NCBI GenBank assembly: GCA_951799425.1
Contig: OX637409.1
Location: forward strand, 14,888,960-14,952,959
DNA: 64,000 nucleotides
Reading direction: 5' to 3'
Source: Ilex aquifolium
Taxonomy: Eukaryota > Streptophyta > Magnoliopsida > Aquifoliales > Aquifoliaceae
The notes beneath the pieces are model-generated. The model was not told the DNA's origin and made no database searches. It saw only the letters and a list, made by a program, of their open reading frames with translations. Positions 32,309-45,460 of this stretch are shown here, in pieces. Each line of letters opens with the position of its first letter. The stretch's first letter is position 1. The translations under genes and the position numbers were made by a program.

Positions 32309-34530
32309 TGTGAAACCCGGGTAAATTTGAATTTTTGTAAATAAGGGCAAAATGGTCATTTGCCATCCTAATGCTTATTTGAAATAATCATACTCTGACC
32401 TCGGATGAGGAAACGGAATTCGCCGCTGGATTCGTATCGCGGAATCTAGTCACCCTGTCAAATTTCGTCGAATTCTGAGATAGTCGAATTTTTGCACGTC
32501 GTTCGAGGCGACTGCGTGGCGAATGACATTTTAAAGGTCCCCAATAATAGATTTTATAAAATTTCCTTAAAATTAAGTTAAAGTTCAAATAAAATTTATT
32601 TGAACTTAATCCGAGGTATAATGAATCGTTTCGGGACGAAAAACGGACCCGGAAGTCGAAAATATGCGGTACGATGTGGACCGCACATTTTTGCCTATAA
32701 ATATCCTCTAAAATCAGCTTTTTGGAGAAAGAAATATCTCCTCCTTAGCTGTAAGCAGCCGGCCAAGACCAAAGAGAAAAAAAAAAAATTTCTTCAACCT
32801 TCCCGCTCCGATTCCGGGAGTTCCGTCGATCGAAATCCGTCGATCCAAGAGGCAAAGTTCATCTCCTCGACGAGGGCTATACGTACGTACCAAAAACAAG
32901 AGATTTCACCGAAGATTCAAAAGTGAAGATTTGAGAAATTAAGAGTTCTTGAGTTGTTTTGGTGTTATAGGAGTTTTCTACACTCCTATTGAGGTAGGGG
33001 TTTCCTACTTGGGTTGATTCCTAGTCTAGAATGCTTCTAGGAAATTCTTGGGTTATGTATGCATATATATATGATCTATACATATGTCTATGGTTATGGA
33101 AGTGGAAGAGTGAGCATAGAAATGGCTTAGGCTAGCTTCTAGCTTGATTTCGATATATTGAAGTTACATGTGATTGTTCTTGTAACTTAGGGAAATTTGA
33201 GGCATGCTATGTGATTTATAAGTTGTGCCTTGAAGGTGTTTGATAAAATGTCTTGCTTGATTTAAATGGTTGTTTGATGCCATTGGAATAACATGTTTGA
33301 ATATGTTGTTGATATGTTGAGCATGATGAATTATGAAATTTATATGCATGTGATATAAAGTTTCATGGAATATGATGATATATGGTTTGTATTGCTCATA
33401 TGACATCAATTGCATATTGGGCATGGTCATGACATCACATTCATGGGTGTAAGTCATGGGTGTGAGTGTGTGTGTGTGTGTGCATGGTTAATCAAATGCT
33501 ACTCTTGGTATTTGACAAGGGACTCGGAAGGAAGGGATCGAAGATCCCGTTGAGTCGCATAATTGCATGAGAGATAAATTGGGTCGGGGTTAGCAAGAAG
33601 GGCTAGAATATCCCTCGGGTGAAAGACTCGTTGATAGGATTCGCATTCCGTTGGTGTAAAAGGCCATAAAGTATGTCGGTATACGCAGAACCGTGGGTTG
33701 AAGTCCTGAAATTCCGTGTCGATTGGGTGCCGTTGGTGTAAGTCCATGAATGCCCACCCCAAGAAAGACCCTAGTTTTGTAAAATGTCATTGATGTGTAA
33801 CATAAATGACGGATTCACACATTGGCACTTGCGTGTGTTGGGGAGCCGGGAAGGGCTAGGATTGAGTGCATGAATGAGTCTCACCTCGTTGCATGACATG
33901 TCATAAGAAATTCCATATCTGAGTTGCATAAACATGATTAGAATTGTTGTTGATAATTGAGTATTGCATATGAGCATTCCATGTGCATCTAGGTGGGGAG
34001 TAGCCTCTGTAGGGAATTTTCTACTGAGCGAGGCTCACCCTATACGGGAAACAATTTCAAGTGTGGGGTTTGCACCGGCGGATGGCTCCCATGTAGAGCA
34101 TCAAGGGTGAAGGAGGCCGACCTGTGGTCTTAGTGCATGATTTTGTAAACCTTTTGATTAACATGGTTTTGACTTGTAAAGTTTTCATGAATAAATGTAA
34201 TAGAACTTATATGGGCTATTGTTAAACTAACCTTGCATGTTTTGATACAAGTATTGATAAATGGACCCGGTGCGGTCAAGTTTTACTTATAAATGGACCC
34301 TGTGTGGTCATTGTGTTATATTGGGCCTCGGATGGGTCATGTTAATGTATACTGCACAGGTTGTGTTTTGGGTAGAGCTCCCCGTACAAAGGAGACTCTG
34401 CCCGAATTTCGTTAAAATTAAGGACCCCGGAAAATGGGGCATAACGGTATGATATCGAATTACTCAGTATCTACGGGTATTCCGCGGGTTGATAGGTAAT
34501 CAACGGACCCCCGGATTTAGGGGCGTCACA
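32309..34530 (+). repeat. Element 2 5' LTR (2222 bp)
   Basis: Starts TGTGAAACCCGGGTAAATTT and ends GGGGCGTCACA. It has TATAAATA at 32696-32703, a likely core promoter; the 3' LTR has TATTAATA at the matching place. A GT microsatellite is near 33465. Confidence 0.92.
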
Positions 34531-34545
34531 GCTTGGTATCAGAGC
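34531..34545 (+). promoter_or_regulatory. Element 2 primer binding site
   Basis: GCTTGGTATCAGAGC directly after the 5' LTR; TGGTATCAGAGC (34534-34545) complements initiator methionine tRNA. Confidence 0.9.
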
Positions 34546-34912
34546 TTAGGTATACGATTAACCTAGGGCTTGATGGGCATGGGTCTAGACCATTGCATTC
34601 CATACGCATTTCATGTATTGTGCTAAATTTACTACATGTTATGTGCTTTGAAGTTGCTGCATGCTATGTGCTACTTGCTATGTGGATAATATACATGGTA
34701 GGATGTATATGGAAATGAACACACTAGGGTTAGAAAACATAACCTTGGGAGTGGTAAAATGAATGAACGGGATGGTTCATGATGTAATTGTCTAGTAGTG
34801 AGTGGTATATGCATTACTAGGGAGACAATGAGAAGAATTCTCAACGTTTCAATTTCGATCCCTACTTTGGGATACTAAGTTAGTACTCTATTGTTATTTG
34901 ACATGTGTGTAG

Positions 34913-36085
34913 ATGGCAACAAGAGGAAGAGGACGCGGTCGAGGCCGAGGCGGTGGGCGGAACGACCCACCACCACCTACTACTGATCAACAAGCCTTCA
35001 TAGAGGCTCTTGGTACAGTGGTTGCCACACTCACACAGACGGGTGCAGGTGGGGGCCAAGGAGGCTCCAGTCATCTCCAGAAGTTCAAGGCACATCAGCC
35101 TCCGATCTTCATGGGAGGAGCGGACCCTATGGTAGCTGACCATTGGTTCCGGCAAGTGGATAAGGTTTTGAGGGCTATGGAGATCACCTCCGACGTCACC
35201 AAGATAACTCTAGCTACATTTCAGCTGGAGGGGGAATCCCTGGTGTGGTGGGATTAAGTGAAAGACTCCAAGGACTTGGAGGCTATGACTTGGATTGAGT
35301 TCAAGGAACTCTTTATGGGAAAGTACTTCCCGGCCGCAGCAAAACATGCAAAGGCCCAGGAATTCCTGGATTTAAGACAAGGCACCATGACGGTGATGGA
35401 GTACGTTGCTAAATTCACCGAATTAGCACGTTTCGCCGATGACTACGTGGCCACAGATACGACCAAAGTCATAAAGTTTGAGAATGGGCTGAAGTTATCC
35501 ATCAGGGGTAAGATTGTGGGTCTTCTCCTACAAGACTTCGACTTGATGGTCCAGACAGCCATGGCCATTGAGAGAGAAGTGGATGATGCAAGAAACATCC
35601 GAGAGGCGGGTGTGAAGGACAAGAAGAAGGAGGGTCAATCCTCTTCTTCTAGTTCTGGAAAGAGGTAGAGGACTTTTCCTCCGCAAGGGCAACAAGGACA
35701 AGGCCGTAGCCATCAAGGCCAAGGCCACGGTCGATCCTCCCAAGGCGGGGGAAACCCGGGGACTACATATCAGGTGGGGCAGAAAACATGTTTCCATTGC
35801 CGCCAGCCGGGTCACATGAAGCGGGATTGTCCTCGGCGGCAAGGATCCCAAAGCTACGGATCGTCACAGTCCCAGACTTCGGTGGGGCAACCACAGACCC
35901 AGTATACTCCTCACTACCCTACCATGGGCCGGGAGAGTCAGTATCAGTACCAGGGTGCTGCACAAGGCCCTACCACTTCACGTGCGGGGACATTGCAAGC
36001 TGGCCAGATGGGCCAAGGCATGGGTCGGGGACGAGGCCAGGGCTCACAAGTCGGGACTTCAGGGACTCAAGGGCGTGTCTACGCC
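34913..36085 (+). pseudogene. Element 2 gag with zinc knuckle
   Basis: Starts MATRGRGRGRGRGGG at 34913. The gag core FKAHQPPIFMGGADPMVADH is followed by WIEFKELFMGKYFPAAAKHA. A CCHC knuckle CFHCRQPGHMKRDC lies near 35792-35833. In-frame stops are TAA 35255-35257 (TGG in element 1) and TAG 35666-35668 (CAG in element 1). Otherwise open into the protease. Confidence 0.88.
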
Positions 36086-38060
36086 ATGATACCACAGACT
36101 GAGCCGGCAGACCCGTCGGTGATACAGGGTACATTTCTATTTTCCCGCTTATGGGCTAGAGTATTGTTTGATTCTGGTGCATCGCATTCATTTATTGTTG
36201 CATCTTGTGTGAAAGACTTGGGCTTAGAGGTTGAGACCTTAGAAGAGCCATTGCACGTGAGTTCTCCCCTAGGTGCTAGGGTGAGGGTTGATCAGATATG
36301 TCGGGGGTGTGAGTTAGAGATCTCAGGGATTCTACTCACTGTGGACCTTCGGGTCATGGACATGTCGGAGTTCGACGTAATCCTTGGGATGGATTGGTTG
36401 GCGGCACACCGAGTCATCATTGATTGTGATCGGAAGCGGGTCACTGTTTACACACCGGATGGGGTTTGTTTCATGTTTCAGGGGGATAAGCACGATGCTT
36501 TACCCCAAGCCATGTATGACTCTAGATGGCACGGGCAGTTGATGGGTTGGCTAGCAAGCTTTACCCTAGAGGACGAGGCGAGACAGGAGTTTGGTCTACC
36601 TCGGTTTGTGTATGATTATGAGGATGTTTTTCCGGATAAACTACCGGGATTACCTCCACATAGGGATGTGGACTTCATATAGAGTTGCATCCCGGTACAT
36701 CGCCCATTTCTATGACTCCACATAGGATGGCGCCTGCTGAGTTGCAAGAACTCAAGGTCCAATTGCAGGAATTGTTGGACAGGGGGTTCATTAGACCGAG
36801 TACCTCACCTTGGGGCGCTCTGGTGTTATTTGCAAAGAAGAAGGACAAAACCCTTCAACTATACATAGATTACCGGCAGTTGAATAGGGTTACTATCAAG
36901 AATAGGTACCCTTTGCCGATGATTGATGATTTGTTTGATCAGCTGAGAGGGGCGCGGGTCTACTCCAAGATAGATCTCCGCACCGGTTACCATCAGTTGA
37001 GGGTTAAGGAAGCAGATATCCCTAAGACGGCGTTCAGAACGCGGTATGGGCATTTCGAGTTCACAGTGATGCCATTCGGATTGACAAACACCCCGGCGGC
37101 ATTCATGGATCTCATGCATAGGGTGTTCCAACCCTACCTTGATCACTTCATCGTGGTTTTTGTTGACGACATCTTAATCTACTCCAAGTTTGAGGAGGAG
37201 CATGAGAGTCACTTGAGGATTGTTCTCCAGGTCTTGAGAGACCACCAGTTGTACGCCAAGTTCAGCAAGTGTGAATTTTGGCTGACTGAGGTGAAATTCT
37301 TGGGGCATGTAGTGTCGGCTTCGGGTGTATCTGTGGACCCAGAAAAGGTCGAGGCAGTTATGAATTGGGAGAGACCGAAGTCAGTCTTCGAGATACGTAG
37401 TTTCTTGGGATTGGCAGGGTATTACCGGCGGTTTATTGAGGATTTCTCTCTGCTGGCTGCACCTATGACTAGGTTGACTCGGAAAGAGGTCAAGTTCGAG
37501 TGGAATGATTCTTGCGAGAAGGCATTCCAGGAGTTAAAGAGAAGGCTTACTTCAGCTCCTATCTTGATAGTCCCGGAAAGGGGACAAAGGTACACAGTTT
37601 ATTGTGATGCCTCGAAGGACGGACTGGGATGTGTCTTGATGTAGTCCGGGAGGGTGGTGGCTTATGGTTCTCGGTAGTTAAAGAACCACGAGCAGAATTA
37701 CCCCACACATGATATGGAATTGGCGGCCATTGTCGTTGCCTTGAAGGCTTGGCGTCACTACCTGTATGGCGAGCAGTTTGAAGTGTTTTCAGACCACAAG
37801 AGTCTGAAGTACATTTTCACACAGCGGAACCTCAACATGAGGCAACGCAGGTGGATGGAGTACCTCGAGGACTACGATTTCACGTTGCATTACCATCCCG
37901 GTAAGGCATATGTGGTGGCTGATGCACTCAGCCGAAAGTCACGGGGAGTGGTGGCTAGTGTGGCTTCCCGAGAGGGCAGATGCTCGAGACTGTGGGACAG
38001 TTCGGGCTACATTACGCTGATTATATTCAGGGTACTTTGGGGAGCTTGGTGGCTACACCT
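36086..38060 (+). pseudogene. Element 2 protease, reverse transcriptase and RNase H
   Basis: Protease LFDSGASHSF near 36165. A one-base deletion near 36680 breaks the frame before RT. RT has [20 protein letters not shown] and catalytic FVDD at 37159-37170. RNase H has [23 protein letters not shown] and ADALSRK. TAG stops at 37642-37644 and 37675-37677 replace CAG codons still present in element 1. A frameshift lies near 37965-37980. Confidence 0.88.
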
Positions 38061-39512
38061 TCCCTACTGAGCAGGGTTATTGAGTCCCAGGGACAGGATA
38101 CTGAATTGGTGTCCATCAGGGACCGAGTACGATTGGGTACGGGTGATGAAGGATGGGCCATTCATACAGATGGTAGTCTTCGGTTCAGGGGACGGATTGT
38201 GGTTCCCCAGTCTGCGGATCTGAGAGAGAAGATCCTTAGGGAGTTTCATTGCTCCCGTTTTGCGGTTCATCCAGGGGGCACGAAGATGTATCATGATCTT
38301 CGTCACCAGTATCATTGGAATGGGATGAAGATGCAAGTTGGCGACTTTGTCAGTCGATGTCTCACGTGTCAGCAGGTTAAGGCTGAACACCAGAGACCAG
38401 CAGGTTTGCTCCAGCCCTTGGAGGTAGCTGAGTGGAAGTGGGAGCATGTCACGATGGATTTTGTGACCCACTTGCCACGGATATCGCGGGGACATGACGC
38501 GGTATGGGTGGTAGTGGACCGACTTACTAAGTCGGCACACTTTTTGGCGGTGTGGATGACCTTCACACTGGAGGAATTCTGCAAGTTATATATACGGGAG
38601 ATTGTCTGGTTGCATGGGGTACCTGTATCTATAGTATCGGATCGTGATCCCAGGTTTACGGCTCATTTTTTGGAGAGTTTCCAATGAGCCATGGGGACAC
38701 AGCTGATGATGAGCACTGCTTTTCATCCCCAGACGGACGGTCAGTCTGAGAGGACTATCCAGACCTTGGAGGACATGCTGCGGGCATGCGTCCTAGATCT
38801 CAAGGGTAGCTGGGAAGATCATTTGCCCTTGGTGGAGTTCGCCTATAACAATAGTTATCAGGCGAGTATATAGATGACACCCAATGAGGCATTGTACGGA
38901 AGGCCATGTCGTTCTCCGGTCTGTTGGACGGAGGTAGGAGAGAGGTCTTCTACGGGTTCGGAATTGGTAAAAGACACCTCGGAGAAGGTGAGCTTGATAC
39001 GAAAGCGTCTTCTCACGGCTCAGAGCTTGCAGAAGAGCTACGCCGATAGACGGCGGCGACCTCTAGAGTTTGAGGTGGGAGATCATGTCTTCTTGAAGGT
39101 GATGCCTACGAGAGGAGTGGTCAGATTCGGCAAGCGAGGAAAGCTGTCACCGAGGTATATCGGGCCCTTTGAGATACTTGAGAGGGTTGGTACAGTCGCT
39201 TACCGGTTGGCGTTACCGCCAAACCTATCAGGTGTTCATGCGGTATTCCATGTCTCTATGCTCCGGAAATACACCCCAGATCTGACTCATGTGGTGGATT
39301 GGGGCGAGTTTGTTGTTGATGCGGATGGGACCTTCGAGGAGGAACCGGTGCGCATCATGGATAGCCGGGAACAGGTTTTGCGAGGCAAGACCGTGCGGCT
39401 AGTGAATGTGTTGTGGCAGCACCGAGGAATGGAAGAGGCGACATGGGAGCGCGATGACATCGTACGTGCCAATTATCCTTTCTTGTTTGTGGATAGAGGT
39501 ACATTTTTATAG
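38061..39512 (+). pseudogene. Element 2 integrase with chromodomain-like C-terminus
   Basis: Zinc finger HPGGTKMYHDL and CLTCQQVKAEHQRP, core D-D-E motifs as in element 1 ([36 protein letters not shown]), then [30 protein letters not shown], and a chromodomain-like VLWQHRGMEEATWERDD. The natural stop is at 39510-39512. Stops TGA 38685-38687 (CGA in element 1) and TAG 38871-38873 inactivate it. Confidence 0.88.
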
Positions 39513-39606
39513 TCATTTAATATTACATGACTGTAGCATATGCATGGGCTTGCATGTATGTGTGTGTGTGAATTTCGGGGATGAAATTCTTTTAAGGGGG
39601 GAAGAA

Positions 39607-41828
39607 TGTGAAACCCGGGTAAATTTAAATTTTTGTGAATAAGGGCAAAATGGTCATTTGTCATCCTAATGTTTATTTGAAATACTCATACTCTAGACCT
39701 CGGATGAGGAAACGGAGTTCGCCGTTGGATTCGTATCACGGAATCTAGTCACCCTGTCAAATTTCGTCGAATTCCGAGATAGTCAGATTTTTGCACGTCG
39801 TTCGAGGCGACTGCGTGGCGAATGACATTTTAAAGGTCCCCAATAATGGATTTTCTAAAATTTTCTTAAAATTAAGTTAAAGTTCAAATAAAATTAATTT
39901 GAACTTAATTCGAGGTATAATGAATCGTTTCGGGACGAAAAACGGACCCGGAAGTCGAAAATATGCGGTGCGATGTGGACCGCACATTTTTGCCTATTAA
40001 TATCCTCTAAAATCAGCTTTTTGGGGAAAGAAATATCACCTCCTTGGCTGTAATCAGCCGGCCAAGACCAGGAGAAAGAAAAAAAATTTCTTCAACCTTC
40101 CCGCTCCGATTCCGGGAGTTCCGTCGGTCGGAATCCGTCGATCCAAGAAGCAAAGTTCATATCCTCGACGAGGGCTACGCGTACATACCAAAAACAAGAG
40201 ATTTCACCGAAGATTCAAAAGTGAAGATTTGAGAAACCAAGAGTTATTGAGTTGTTTTGGTGTTATAGGAGTTTTCTACACTCCTATTGAGGTAGAGGTT
40301 TCCTACTTGGGTTGATTCCTAGTCTAGAATGCTTCTAGGAAATGCTTGAGTTATGTATGCATATATATATGATCTATACATATGTCTATGGTTATGGAAG
40401 TGGAAGAGTGAGCATAGAAATGGTTTAGGCTAGCTTCTAGCTTGATTTCGATATATTGAAGTTACATGTGATTGTTCTTGTAACTTAGGGAAATTTCAGG
40501 CATGCTATGTGATTTATAAGTTGTGCCTTGAAGGTGTTTGATAAAATGCCTTGCTTGATTTAAATGGTTGTTTGATGCCATTGGAATAACATGTTTGAAT
40601 ATGTTGTTGATATGTTGAGCATGATGAATTATGAAATTTATATGCATGTGATATAAAGTTTCATGGAATATGATGATATATGGTTTGTATTGCTCATATG
40701 ACATCAATTGCATATTGGGCATGGTCATGGCATCACATTCATGGGTGTAAGTCATGGGTGTGAGTGTGTGTGTGTGTGTGCATGGTTAATCAAATGTCAC
40801 TCTTGGTATTTGACAAGGGACTCGGAAGGAAGGGATCGAAGATCCCGTTGAGTTGCATAATTGCATGAGAGATAAATTGGGTCGGGGTTAGCAAGAAGGG
40901 CTAGAATATCCCTCGGGTGAAAGACTCGTTGATAGGATTCGCACTCCGTTGGTGTAAAAGGCCATAAAGTGTGTCTGTATACGCAAAATCGTGGGTTGAA
41001 GTCCTGAAATTCCGTGTCGGTTGGGTGCCGTTGGTGTAAGTCCATGAATGCCCACCCCAAGAAAGACCCTAGTTTTGTAAAATGTCATTGATGTGTAACA
41101 TAAATGACGGATTCACACATTGGCACTTGCGTGTGTTGGGGAGCCGGGAAGGGCTCGGATTGAGTGCATGAATGAGTCTCACCTCGTTGCATGACATGTC
41201 ATAAGAAATTACATATCTAAGTTGCATAAACATGATTAGAATTGTTGTGGATAATTGAGTATTGCATATGAGCATTCCATGTGCATCTAGGTGGGGAGTA
41301 GCCTCTGTAGGGAATTTTCTACTGAGCGAGGCTCACCCTATACGGGAAACAATTTCAAGTGTGGGGTTTGCACCGGCGGATGGCTCCCATGTAGAGCATC
41401 AAGGGTGAAGGAGGCCGACCTGTGGTCTTAGTGCATGATTTTGTAAACCTTTTGATTAACATGGTTTTGACTTGTAAAGTTTTCATAAATAAATGTAATA
41501 GAACTTATATGGGCTATTGTTAAACTAACCTTGCATGTTTTGATACAAGTATTGATAAATGGACCCGGTGCGGTCAAGTTTTACTTATAAATGGACCCTG
41601 TGTGGTCATTGTGTTATATTGGGCCTCGGATGGGTCATGTTAATGTATACTGCACATGTTGTGTTTTGGGTAGAGCTCCTCGTACAAAGGAGACTCTGCC
41701 CGAATTTCGTTAAAATTAAGGACCCCGGAAAATGGGGCATAACGGTATGATATCGAATTACTCGGTATCTACGGATATTCCGCGGGTTGATGGGTAATCA
41801 ACGGACCCCCGGATTTAGGGGCGTCACA
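39607..41828 (+). repeat. Element 2 3' LTR (2222 bp)
   Basis: Same length as the 5' LTR and very similar by eye. It ends GGGGCGTCACA before the second TAGAC. Confidence 0.92.
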
Positions 41829-41833
41829 TAGAC

Positions 41834-42733
41834 AATGAATTATACAATGTGTACAGTACAGTCAAGACCGCAAAACAACTTTGGGAGTCCTTGGATAAAA
41901 AGTACAAGACCGAGGATGCCGATACGAAAAAGTTAATTGTCGATAAATTTTTGGATTTCAAAATGGTGGATTCTAAGACTGTTATCTCCCAAGTTCAAGA
42001 AATTCAAGTAATCCTTCATGACATTCATGCCGAATGAATGTCTTTTAGTAAGTCATTCCAAGTGGCTGTAATTGTATAGAAATTACCACCCCTATGGAAG
42101 GATTTCAAGAATTATCTCAAGCATAAGCGCAAAGAGATGAAACTTGAAGAATTGATTGTTTGCTTGAGGATCGAGGAGAATAACCGTAAATCCGATAAGA
42201 AAAATGGAGTTTTTAATTCCATGGAATTTAAGGCCAACATAGTTGAATGTGGAATCAAGACAAACAAGAAAAGGAAGCACAATGGCAAAGGTCCAAATCA
42301 AGGATCGAAGAAATTCAAAGGCAAGTGCTACAACTGTGGCAAACCGAGGCATATCTCAAAAGATTGTTGTAGGCCAAAGAATTTCAAGAAGCCTAATGCT
42401 CAAGGAAACATGACTGAAATGGACAAGCTTTCTATAGAAGTTAACGAAGTAAATCTCTCCGCAATTGTTTCAGAATGCAACTTGGTGGGTAACCCTAAAG
42501 AGTGGTGGGTGGTCACCGGCGCTACTCGACGTATCTGTTCCAACAAATTGATGTTCTCTACTTATAAAAAGTTAGAGAATGATGAACAACTCTATATGAG
42601 GAATTCCTCTACCTCTAAGGTTGAAGGAAGTGGCAAGGTGATATTCAAGATTACATCCGGCAAGGAACTCACCTTAAACGAAGTGCTTAGTCCCAGATAT
42701 TCGCAAGAATCTAGTGTCTGGTTCCTTGCTTAG
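41834..42733 (+). pseudogene. Copia gag 3' part, zinc knuckle and protease
   Basis: Gag continues (QLWESLDKKYKTEDADTKK, then a TGA at 42035-42037 and the MKLEELIVCLRIEENNR stretch). A CCHC knuckle CYNCGKPRHISKDC lies near 42328-42369. The protease site reads EWWVVTGATRRIC: the catalytic aspartate of D-T-G-A is replaced by valine (GTC at 42512-42514). A frame break lies near 42700. Confidence 0.85.
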
Positions 42734-42739
42734 CAAGAA

Positions 42740-43620
42740 TGGCTTTAAGTTAGTCTTTGTATCCGACAAATTTGTACTCACTAAGAATGAGATGTTTGTA
42801 GGGAAGGGATACATGAGTGATAGGTTTTTTAAGCTCAATGTAATGACTGCTGTACCCACATCTTCTAATAATTAGAATGAGATAAATTCTTCTTACTTGT
42901 TTGAGTCTTCTAATGTGTGGCATGCTAGACTAGGACATGTTAATTATGATACAATTAGAAGATTAATTAATTTAAATGATTTGCCTAAGATGTCTATTGA
43001 TCCAAATCATAAATGTGAGACTTGTGTGGAATCAAAGTTGGCAAGAACATCTTTCAAGTCAATTGAAAGAAGTACCGAATCTCTTGAATTAATTCACAGT
43101 GATGTTTGTGACTTAAAGTTTTTGCAAACAAGAGGTGGTAAAAAGTATTTTATTATTTTTATTGATGATTGCACAGGATACTGTTATGTTTACTTAATTA
43201 GAAGTAAAGATGAGGCTATTGATATGTTCAAGCATTATAAGACTGAAGTTGAGAATCAACTTAGTGGAAAGATAAAGGCACTAAGAAATGATAGGACTGG
43301 TGAATATGAATCTACTTTCAAGGATTTTTGTGCAACACATGGAATTATTGACCAAATGACTGCCCCCTATTCACCTCAATCAAATGGCATAGCTGAACGC
43401 AAAAATCGAACATTGAAAGAAATGATGAATGTTATGTTATCAAGTTCAGGAGTACCCCAAAACTTGTGGGGGGAAACCTTATTATCTGCTAATTATAATT
43501 TTAACAATGTGCCTCATAAGAAAACTAATCAGACACCATATGAATTAGGGAAAGCTCGAAGACCTTCCTATAAATTCTTAAGTGTGGGGGTGTCTAGCAA
43601 AAGTGGTGGTTCCTAAACCT
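42740..43620 (+). pseudogene. Copia integrase
   Basis: HHCC finger: WHARLGHVNYDTIRRL followed by CETCVESKLAR. Catalytic core has D in HSDVCD, D in RNDRTGEY and E in PQSNGIAERKNRTLKEMM. A short stop-containing stretch (42733-42896) precedes it. A frameshift near 43590 separates it from the next part of pol. Confidence 0.87.
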
Positions 43621-45460
43621 AAAAAGGTTAAGATAGAACCAAAAACCATTGATTGTGTATTCATTGGTTATGCCCATAATAGTAGTGCATATCGATTTCT
43701 TGATCACAAATCTGAGATTCCTGATGTGCATATTAATACTATTATAGAATCAAGGAATGCGTCATTCTTTGAAAATAATTTTTCATTTAATATGTCACAT
43801 GAATCATATTCATTTAAGAGACCAATTGAGGCTACGACTAGTAATGGTCAAAACGAGGAGTTCATTGAGGATGAACCTAGACGTAGCAAGAGAACAAAGA
43901 CTTCGAAGTCATTTGGTCTTGATTTTCTAACTTATCTATTAGAAAATTATTCTCAAATTTTCAAAGAAGCTATGTCCTCCCCCGAAGCTCCTTATTGGAA
44001 TGAAGCTGTTGATTATGAAATTGAATCCATTATGAGAAATCATACATGGGAGTTGATGGATCTTCCACTAGGTAACAAACCTTTAGGCTGTAAATGGATC
44101 TTTAAAAAGAAGATGAAATTCGATGGATCCATTGACAAGTACAAAGCTAGACTTGTAGCCAAAGGATATGAACAAAGGGAAGGATTGGATTATTTTGACA
44201 CTTATTCACCTGTTAGTAGAATTACTTCCATACGGATGTTAATTGCTATAGCTGCATTGAATGGTCTTGAAATACATCAAATGGATGTAAAGATAGCATT
44301 CTTGAATGGTGAATCAGATGAAGAAATATACATGGAACAACCTGAGGGGTTCATTGCTAATGGACAAGAAAAACAAGTATTCAAGCTTTTTAAATCTTTG
44401 TATGGTTTAAAACAAACACCAAAGCAGTGGCATGAAAAATTTGACAAAGTAATGTTGTCAAATGGGTTCAAAATAAATTAGTGTGACAAATGTGTATATG
44501 TCAAGAGCACTCATAGTGGATACGTTATTGTACGTCTTTATGTTGACGACATGCTAATTATAGGCAGCAATAACGATGTCATTAAAGATACCAAGAGGAT
44601 GTTGACAAATAGGTTTGAAATGAAAGACCTAGGTGTTGTTGACATTATATTAGGAATTAAAATTTCTAGAACGTCATATAGACTCATGTTATCTCAATCT
44701 CATTATATTGAAAAAATACTTGATAAGTTCAATAAGTATGAGATAAAACCTATGAGAACACATGTCGATGTTAATATCCATCTTTCTAAGAATAAGGGTA
44801 ATAGCATATCACAGTTAAAATATGCACGTATAATTGGTAGTTTAATGTACATAATGAATTGTACCCGTCCGGATATAGCATACTAAGTGAGTAAGCTAAG
44901 TCGATATACAAGTAATCACGAAAAAAATCACTGAAAAGCAATTATTAGAGTTTTGGGATATTTAAAACATACTAAAAACGATGGTTTGCACTACACGAAG
45001 TACCCAGCAGTACTCGAGGGATATATCGATGCTAATTGGATATCCGATACTAAAAATTTAAAATCCACGAGTGGATATGTCTTTACCTTAGGTAGTGCAG
45101 TCGTGTCTTGGAAATCCTCAAAGCAAACTTGTATTGCTAGATCTACAATGGAATCTGAGTTCATTGCCTTAGATAAAGCTGGAGAAGAAGCAGAATGACT
45201 TCGTAACTTCTTAGAGGATATTCCAAATTGGCCAAAGCTTGTGCCTGCAATATGCATTCACTGTGATAGCCAATCTACGATTGGAAGGACACAGAATTGT
45301 ATGTATAACAGTAAGTCTAGACACATACGTCATAGACACAATACTGTTAGACAATTGCTCTCAATGGTATTATATCCATTGACTATGTGAAGTCAAATGA
45401 TAATATTGCGGATCCGCTTACAAAAGATTTGACTAGAGAGCAAGTGAAAAGTTCATCGAG
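43582..45460 (+). pseudogene. Copia reverse transcriptase and RNase H
   Basis: RT: EAPYWNEAVDYEIESIMRNH, LGCKWIFKKKMKFDGSIDKY, QMDVKIAFLNGESDEEIYM, SLYGLKQTPKQWHEKFDKV, a TAG at 44479-44481, then catalytic YVDD at 44539-44550. RNase H follows with [36 protein letters not shown] and the end of the domain to about 45460 with further breaks (44884, 45196). Confidence 0.87.

Larger units (their letters stand above)
32309..41828 (+). mobile_element. Ty3/gypsy chromovirus-type (Tekay/Del-like) element 2
   Basis: A 9520-bp complete plus-strand element inside copia gag, with a perfect target duplication TAGAC (32304-32308, 41829-41833). Two 2222-bp LTRs, initiator-Met-tRNA primer site, gag, pol, chromodomain-like end and polypurine tract AAGGGGGGAAGAA (39594-39606). 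The protein is close to element 1 but the LTRs are largely different, so these are two families of one clade. Confidence 0.93.

Noticed and set aside
33455-33485. CRISPR-like or regulatory array at the GT repeat
   Set aside because: Simple (GT)n microsatellite in a plant LTR; no spaced repeats of CRISPR type anywhere in the window.
32700-34720. Several open frames of 60-100 codons within element 2 LTRs (repeated at 40000-41750)
   Set aside because: They lie inside LTRs, occur in both LTR copies and match no protein family.
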